Positions 6,643-10,268 of a stretch of 10,268 bases of DNA are shown one piece after another. The notes under the pieces are model-generated. The model made no database searches and had not been told where the DNA came from. It saw only the letters and a program-made list of their open reading frames with translations. Made by a program: the position numbers and the translations under genes. Position 1 is the stretch's first letter; every line of letters begins with the position of its first letter. Source of the stretch: Desulfocapsa sp. Lineage in GTDB: Bacteria > Desulfobacterota > Desulfobulbia > Desulfobulbales > Desulfocapsaceae. The stretch covers positions 1-10,268 of the forward strand of contig DYDK01000044.1 in assembly GCA_020717935.1 (NCBI GenBank). The letters are read 5' to 3'.

Positions 6643-8913
6643 ATGAAACAGCGATATTTCCGCGCCTTTTCTCGTATTCTTCTCCTGGTGCTCAGCGCTG
6701 CCTGGGGGGTAAATGGGTTTATTACGGCGCCTGCTTTTCCCGCTGAAGCAACCCGTTTCGGAATGAACGCCGGGGTTGGGGCAATGGATTACGACCCTGC
6801 CGAGATGTTTGCCGATGTGATGAAGACCTTCCGGGAAGTGACCCAGCCGGATGGCGTCACCCCAGTGGCAAAGGACGCCCAAGGTTGGCCGCTCGCCGAT
6901 TGCCGCTTCCTCGTCTGGCACGGGATCACGCGTCCCGCCGAGACATACCCCATGAAATTCACCGGCAGCGCGGCATCCATCACTGCCGTTGGTGCGACCA
7001 TCGGGAACATACACTATGACACGGCCACCAATACCACCAGTGCTGATGTTGTGCTCGATGGCTCGAACGCTTTGTATCTCACCTTCACCGGCACCAGCGG
7101 CGGGGTGAAGAATGTAAAGTTGATGCTGCCCGGTCACACCTTCGGCGAGACCTGGAATCACGCCTTCCTCGCCGCGCTCGCGCCGGTCAAGGTCATCCGC
7201 CTGATGGACTTCACCGCCACCAACTGGAACCAGGAAGTGAACTGGTCGGACCGCACCCAGGCCGACGCCGCCACCCAGCAAAGCACGGGGCCTGGCTACG
7301 GCTGGCAGGGCAAGGGCATCGCCTGGGAATACGCCATCGACCTGTTGAACGTCACGAACAAGGACGGCTGGATCAACATCCCCGCCGAGGCCAGCGACGC
7401 GTATATTGCCAGCCTGATCGACCTGATCAAGAACGGCGGCAATGGATTTCCCGCACTTGAAGGGGAACGAAAACTCTACATCGAATACAGCAACGAAGTC
7501 TGGAACGGCGGGTTCGACCAGACGCAATATAATCATGCGCAAGCCGTTGCCGAGGTAAACGCCGGCGGTTCGCCGCTCAACTTCGACGGCGAGACCAACG
7601 ATTATTACTGGGGCTGGCGGCGGGTGGGCAAGCGCATTGTTGAGATCAGCAACCAGTTCCGCGCCGCCTTCGGCGACGCGCAGATGATGACGCGCTTCCG
7701 TCCCGTCTTGGCCTGGCAACCAAACAACGGACAGGCGACCGCCTCCAATCAACTCAGCTTCATCCAGAAATATTACGGCACGAGCAAATGGGGCTACGCC
7801 AACCCGCACCCGGTCAATTATTACCTGTGGGGCGGCGGCGGCGCGTTGTACTACCACAAGAAACCCGTCGCCGAAGACGCCGACTGGCAGGAGACGGTCA
7901 TCACCGATTCCAAATACGCCTCCGCCTACGGCATCCACTTCTGCAACTACGAAGGCGCGATGTATTTTGACGGGCAGGATGACCCTGACTGGTACGCGGC
8001 CTGGGTCCCGCAGCGCATGCTTGACCGTCAGCAATTCTACGAGGAACACGGCGGGAATCTGTTCATGTTCTTCACGCTGGCCGCCACCTGGGAAAACGGC
8101 CTCGGCCATGTCCGCACCATCCGCGATTTGAACACGCCCAAGTACAACGGCGTCGTCCAACTCTCCCAGCAAACTCAGTCCTGGGCGAATACCTTCGGCG
8201 CAACCCTGCCCATGCATAAGGACGGGAAAGACTTCTCCCTGATCGCGGGAGATTGGGAATCGCCCGGAACCGGAGCGACCACGATTTCCGCAGGCGCAAT
8301 GCGCGCCTACCATTACGACGCCGACCATGAAGGAATTTACAAAGTCCGGATCGAGTATGGCTCGACCGCAAACATTGACCTGAACATTTACGCCGGCAGT
8401 GAACTGGTGGCGACGATAAAGGATAACAGTGGCGGCAACCCCGCAGTCTCACCTGAATATCTGTTCCATTCGCCGGACGGGTTGCAATCCATTCGCATCG
8501 AAAACTTTGGCGCTGTCGCATTCAGCCTTGTTGCCGTACATGTGGAATTGGTGCAGGCGACTCCCTCCGCCTTTAACAAGTCCGCGCCCGCGCCCGGTGC
8601 GACCAGCCAGTTGCGCAATCCGACCCTGGCGTGGAACGCGAGCGATGGCGCCACCGGCTACGAGTATTGCCATGACACGATCAACGATGATATCTGTAAC
8701 GGCGCGTGGATTTCTGCTGGCTCCGGTCTGTCGGCTCACCTTTCGGGTCTGCAAGCCAATACCACCTATTACTGGCAGGTACGGGCCACGAATACCCTGG
8801 AAACAATCTCCGCCAACGGCGGACAATGGTGGTCTTTCAAGACCGGCGGCCATCCGTTTCTTCTCTACAATCATCTGTTTTCCCCTCCCCGGCACGGGGC
8901 TTCCCGGCCATAA
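6643..8913 (+). CDS. Secreted clan GH-A-like glycosidase with C-terminal fibronectin III-like domain
   Basis: The 756-residue product begins with a signal peptide (basic MKQRYFR, hydrophobic core, cleavage likely near PAFPAEA, residues 30-36), so it is exported. A beta-rich region (about 36-165) precedes a probable (beta/alpha)8 barrel (about 170-510). YIEYSNEVWN puts an Asn-Glu pair at N284-E285, the usual acid/base of clan GH-A, and CNYEGAMYF places E437 where the nucleophile would be expected. Residues about 515-640 look like a beta-sandwich carbohydrate-binding module. Residues about 640-735 form a fibronectin III-like domain (SAPAPGA, TLAWNASDGATGYEYC, TYYWQVRA, WWSF) of a style common in Chloroflexi extracellular proteins. 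The last 20 residues (737-756) read as non-homologous filler and suggest a truncated or frameshifted 3' end. Substrate is unknown; similar sequences are often labelled cellulose-binding, which I could not test. Transfer from another phylum is possible. A polysaccharide lyase gene follows in the same direction. Confidence 0.75.
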   Translation: MKQRYFRAFSRILLLVLSAAWGVNGFITAPAFPAEATRFGMNAGVGAMDYDPAEMFADVMKTFREVTQPDGVTPVAKDAQGWPLADCRFLVWHGITRPAETYPMKFTGSAASITAVGATIGNIHYDTATNTTSADVVLDGSNALYLTFTGTSGGVKNVKLMLPGHTFGETWNHAFLAALAPVKVIRLMDFTATNWNQEVNWSDRTQADAATQQSTGPGYGWQGKGIAWEYAIDLLNVTNKDGWINIPAEASDAYIASLIDLIKNGGNGFPALEGERKLYIEYSNEVWNGGFDQTQYNHAQAVAEVNAGGSPLNFDGETNDYYWGWRRVGKRIVEISNQFRAAFGDAQMMTRFRPVLAWQPNNGQATASNQLSFIQKYYGTSKWGYANPHPVNYYLWGGGGALYYHKKPVAEDADWQETVITDSKYASAYGIHFCNYEGAMYFDGQDDPDWYAAWVPQRMLDRQQFYEEHGGNLFMFFTLAATWENGLGHVRTIRDLNTPKYNGVVQLSQQTQSWANTFGATLPMHKDGKDFSLIAGDWESPGTGATTISAGAMRAYHYDADHEGIYKVRIEYGSTANIDLNIYAGSELVATIKDNSGGNPAVSPEYLFHSPDGLQSIRIENFGAVAFSLVAVHVELVQATPSAFNKSAPAPGATSQLRNPTLAWNASDGATGYEYCHDTINDDICNGAWISAGSGLSAHLSGLQANTTYYWQVRATNTLETISANGGQWWSFKTGGHPFLLYNHLFSPPRHGASRP

Positions 8914-9062
8914 GCCCATTGGGAGGATGGTTGTGTAAGGGCCTACCTGTTTAACCAGTCCGCGCTGGCAGGATGCTGCGTCGGCGAATCTTCCCGTCAG
9001 GCGGGATGTATCGCATCACTCAGGTAAAAGAGTGGTTTACGAAATCATAAGGGGACGAAATT
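8914..9062. other. Gap between the two secreted-enzyme genes
   Basis: The 149 bases hold no gene. A small hairpin TCCCG/CGGGA (8992-8996 and 9002-9006) sits inside a wider pair GATGC/GCATC (8972-8976 and 9013-9017), a nested arrangement that might fold in RNA. No T tract follows. A ribosome site AAGGGGA lies just before the lyase start at 9063. I could not match the region to a riboswitch class. Confidence 0.4.
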
Positions 9063-10001
9063 ATGAGAATAATCTATCGCGCGGTCTGTTGCGTCCTGTT
9101 CGCTGTTATTTTCCTTTGTTCGCCGTCACCCGGTGCTTCCCAGGATGAACACCGCTATCTTGACGCCATCACGGAACAACAACCGGGACTTGTCACTATT
9201 GCCGGGCTTGAATTGGCGGACGCTGATGCGATCAGCCTTGTTGATGGCGCAAACCCATACATAGGGCTGCGCGTATATCCCAATCAACCCCTGGTCAATA
9301 ATGGCAAGCGGGCGGAAATTTCTTTTAATTTTCCTTATTCGCCTGGCGATACCATTGTCTATGAGTGGAAGATTATGTTTCCTCTCCTCTTTCCTCCCTC
9401 AGATGTCCCTGACAGCCGCTGGTGGTCAATATCGCAATGGCATGACCAGCCCAATATCAACAAAGGTGAGACATGGGATAATTTTCCGGCTCATCCGCCA
9501 GCGATTGCCTTTGAATATGAAAACCTGAATGGTCAGGATTATCTTGGGTTTTACCATGGTATATTTAACACCGAACGGGTTGGCCTGATCCCCCTGCCGC
9601 GCGGGCAATGGCTTCACCTTCGTGCCGAGATTCACTGGTCGCAAGGAGAGGATGGGAGCGCGCGACTCTTTCTGGGTGACAGCAAGGCCCCGATCTTTTC
9701 TGCGCGTGGGGCTAATATGTTCAATGATTACCAGCACTACTTCAAGATCGGGCAGTATCGTGATCCCGCTATCAATAGTGACAATACGGTCTATTTTGAT
9801 GATGTCCGCATTTACAGGAAACAGGGGATTCTCTTGCTTGCCCTGCCCGCCATCCTGGGCAAGCCGTCGGCCCGTGGCAACTGGTGGCGCCCCAAACCAG
9901 GCGTCAGTTGGCAATGGCAGCTTCCCTGCCAGGAAAAGAATCAGCTCTCCAGTCATTCAGCTTTCTGGGCGGAATTATTCAGTTATTGGGCCGCCGACTG
10001 A
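9063..10001 (+). CDS. Secreted polysaccharide lyase (heparin-lyase-like jelly roll) with patchwork, frameshifted C-terminus
   Basis: The frame encodes 312 residues with a signal peptide (1 to about 26, cleavage near PGAS), so the enzyme acts outside the cytoplasmic membrane. Residues about 30-253 fit the heparin lyase I-like jelly-roll family that cleaves uronic-acid polysaccharides by beta-elimination: WWSISQWHD (residues 120-128), a PPAIAFEY strand, a GQWLHLRAEIHWS strand and the closing TVYFDDVRIYRK. After that domain the reading changes character. Residues 274-287 (WWRPKPGVSWQWQL) look like the opening of a GH114 endo-alpha-1,4-polygalactosaminidase, residues 288-306 resemble nothing, and SYWAAD (307-312) is the start of an extracellular repeat that continues in another frame beyond TGA at 9999. 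The lyase domain itself appears complete and may be functional. ATG at 9063 follows AAGGGGA by a normal spacing. Substrate is not predictable from sequence. Confidence 0.75.
   Translation: MRIIYRAVCCVLFAVIFLCSPSPGASQDEHRYLDAITEQQPGLVTIAGLELADADAISLVDGANPYIGLRVYPNQPLVNNGKRAEISFNFPYSPGDTIVYEWKIMFPLLFPPSDVPDSRWWSISQWHDQPNINKGETWDNFPAHPPAIAFEYENLNGQDYLGFYHGIFNTERVGLIPLPRGQWLHLRAEIHWSQGEDGSARLFLGDSKAPIFSARGANMFNDYQHYFKIGQYRDPAINSDNTVYFDDVRIYRKQGILLLALPAILGKPSARGNWWRPKPGVSWQWQLPCQEKNQLSSHSAFWAELFSYWAAD
9882..9923 (+). other. Fragment resembling the N-terminus of a GH114 polygalactosaminidase
   Basis: These 14 codons give WWRPKPGVSWQWQL. A W-x-P-x-PG-x-(S/T)-WQWQL stretch opens many GH114 domains and is normally followed by a DVYDIDLFDT-type segment. 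That continuation is absent in all three forward frames, so only the first strand of such a domain survives here. Recognition rests on a short motif. Confidence 0.5.
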
Positions 10002-10054
10002 TCGAGCAACTCGCCTCCGAAGGCATCACTGCCGGGTGTGGGGGCGGTAATTAG
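10001..10054 (+). pseudogene. Remnant of an extracellular GITxGCGxGNYCP-type repeat (S-layer-homology-like)
   Basis: One frame over from the lyase gene, bases 10001-10051 encode IEQLASEGITAGCGGGN, then TAG. With SYWAAD at the end of the lyase frame this reconstitutes the familiar unit ...YWAADWIEQLASEGITAGCGGGNYCP, found at the C-termini of many secreted proteins of Chloroflexi and other environmental bacteria. The W codon between the halves has lost one base (TG where TGG is needed, about 9999-10000). The expected tyrosine codon is TAG, one substitution from TAC or TAT, and it is followed by TGT for the expected Cys. The unit is therefore both frameshifted and stopped, and no further VTRAQMA-type sequence follows. 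Confidence 0.65.
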
Positions 10055-10268
10055 TGTTTGAACGGAAACAAATAATCTTTGATGTTCCATATGGTTATAG
10101 AAACATTTCCGTTTGAAGATTTACCGAGTCCATGTCATTTTAGCTAAATCAAAGAATCTTATTTTTAGTTATATCTTTGAACTTATTGTATTTTATGGTA
10201 TAAGTTAAGGCTTGAACTGGAGCATTTTTCCTTCTACTATCAAAATCTTCGGGATATAAAACGACATG
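10055..10268. other. AT-rich intergenic region with crossing inverted repeats
   Basis: Base composition drops sharply to AT-rich after the repeat remnant. AACGGAAA (10061-10068) is repeated inverted as TTTCCGTT (10106-10113), and TCTTTGAT (10076-10083) as ATCAAAGA (10148-10155). The two pairs interleave, so both could form together only as a pseudoknot. The heptamer GTTTGAA also occurs directly repeated at 10056 and 10111. The window ends in ATG (10266-10268), perhaps the start of the next gene, though no strong ribosome site precedes it. Confidence 0.4.
10177..10204 (+). promoter_or_regulatory. Sigma70-like promoter pointing off the right edge
   Basis: TTGAAC (10177-10182) and TATAAG (10199-10204) are separated by 16 bases in AT-rich DNA. 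They match the -35 and -10 consensus well and would start transcription about 55 bases before the terminal ATG at 10266. AT-rich sequence gives chance matches, so this is tentative. Confidence 0.4.

Noticed and set aside
6625..8328. Very long minus-strand frame (567 codons) opposite the glycosidase
   Set aside because: Composition rich in G, V, R and A with no domain. The plus strand has a signal peptide, catalytic motifs and an Fn3-like domain.
8955..9020. Candidate riboswitch before the lyase gene
   Set aside because: Nested short stems are present, but the sequence does not match the cyclic di-GMP, fluoride or other consensus elements I could recall.

Overview
The window looks like chromosomal DNA of a Gram-negative, probably strictly anaerobic bacterium. 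The best guess is a Desulfobacterota (deltaproteobacterial) lineage, inferred from an AcsE-like methyl-H4folate:corrinoid methyltransferase, a propionyl-CoA synthetase-type acyl-CoA ligase and an iron-dependent alcohol dehydrogenase lying close together. No rRNA, tRNA, CRISPR array or complete mobile element was seen.

Left part (1-2063, + strand): the 3' end of an iron-containing (YqhD/BDH-type) alcohol dehydrogenase, a short hairpin that may be its terminator, then a 487-residue protein fusing an endonuclease III glycosylase/AP lyase to an ExoA/ExoIII-type AP endonuclease. This puts two successive base-excision-repair steps on one chain and is the most striking single gene here. A roughly 380-base stretch without a convincing gene follows; it holds inverted repeats and ends in a strong 15-bp hairpin.

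Middle part (2443-6302, - strand): three genes facing left, read in the order acyl-CoA (propionyl-CoA) synthetase, metallo-beta-lactamase-fold hydrolase, AcsE-like methyltransferase. Gaps of 59 and 144 bases and the hairpin at 2377-2418 suggest one transcription unit. The synthetase has full length (about 631 codons) and all its motifs, but is split by two compensating single-base frameshifts about 600 bases apart. These are either sequence errors or a very recent lesion.

Right part (6643-10054, + strand): two secreted carbohydrate-active proteins, diverging from the synthetase. The first is a signal-peptide protein with a clan GH-A-like (beta/alpha)8 glycosidase core, a beta-sandwich and a C-terminal fibronectin III-like domain. 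The second is a heparin-lyase-like jelly-roll polysaccharide lyase. Its 3' end is a patchwork: a short stretch like the N-terminus of GH114 endo-alpha-1,4-polygalactosaminidases, then a frameshifted and stop-interrupted remnant of an extracellular GITxGCGxGNYCP-type repeat. The window ends in AT-rich DNA with crossing inverted repeats and a sigma70-like promoter pointing off the right edge, where an ATG sits on the last three bases.
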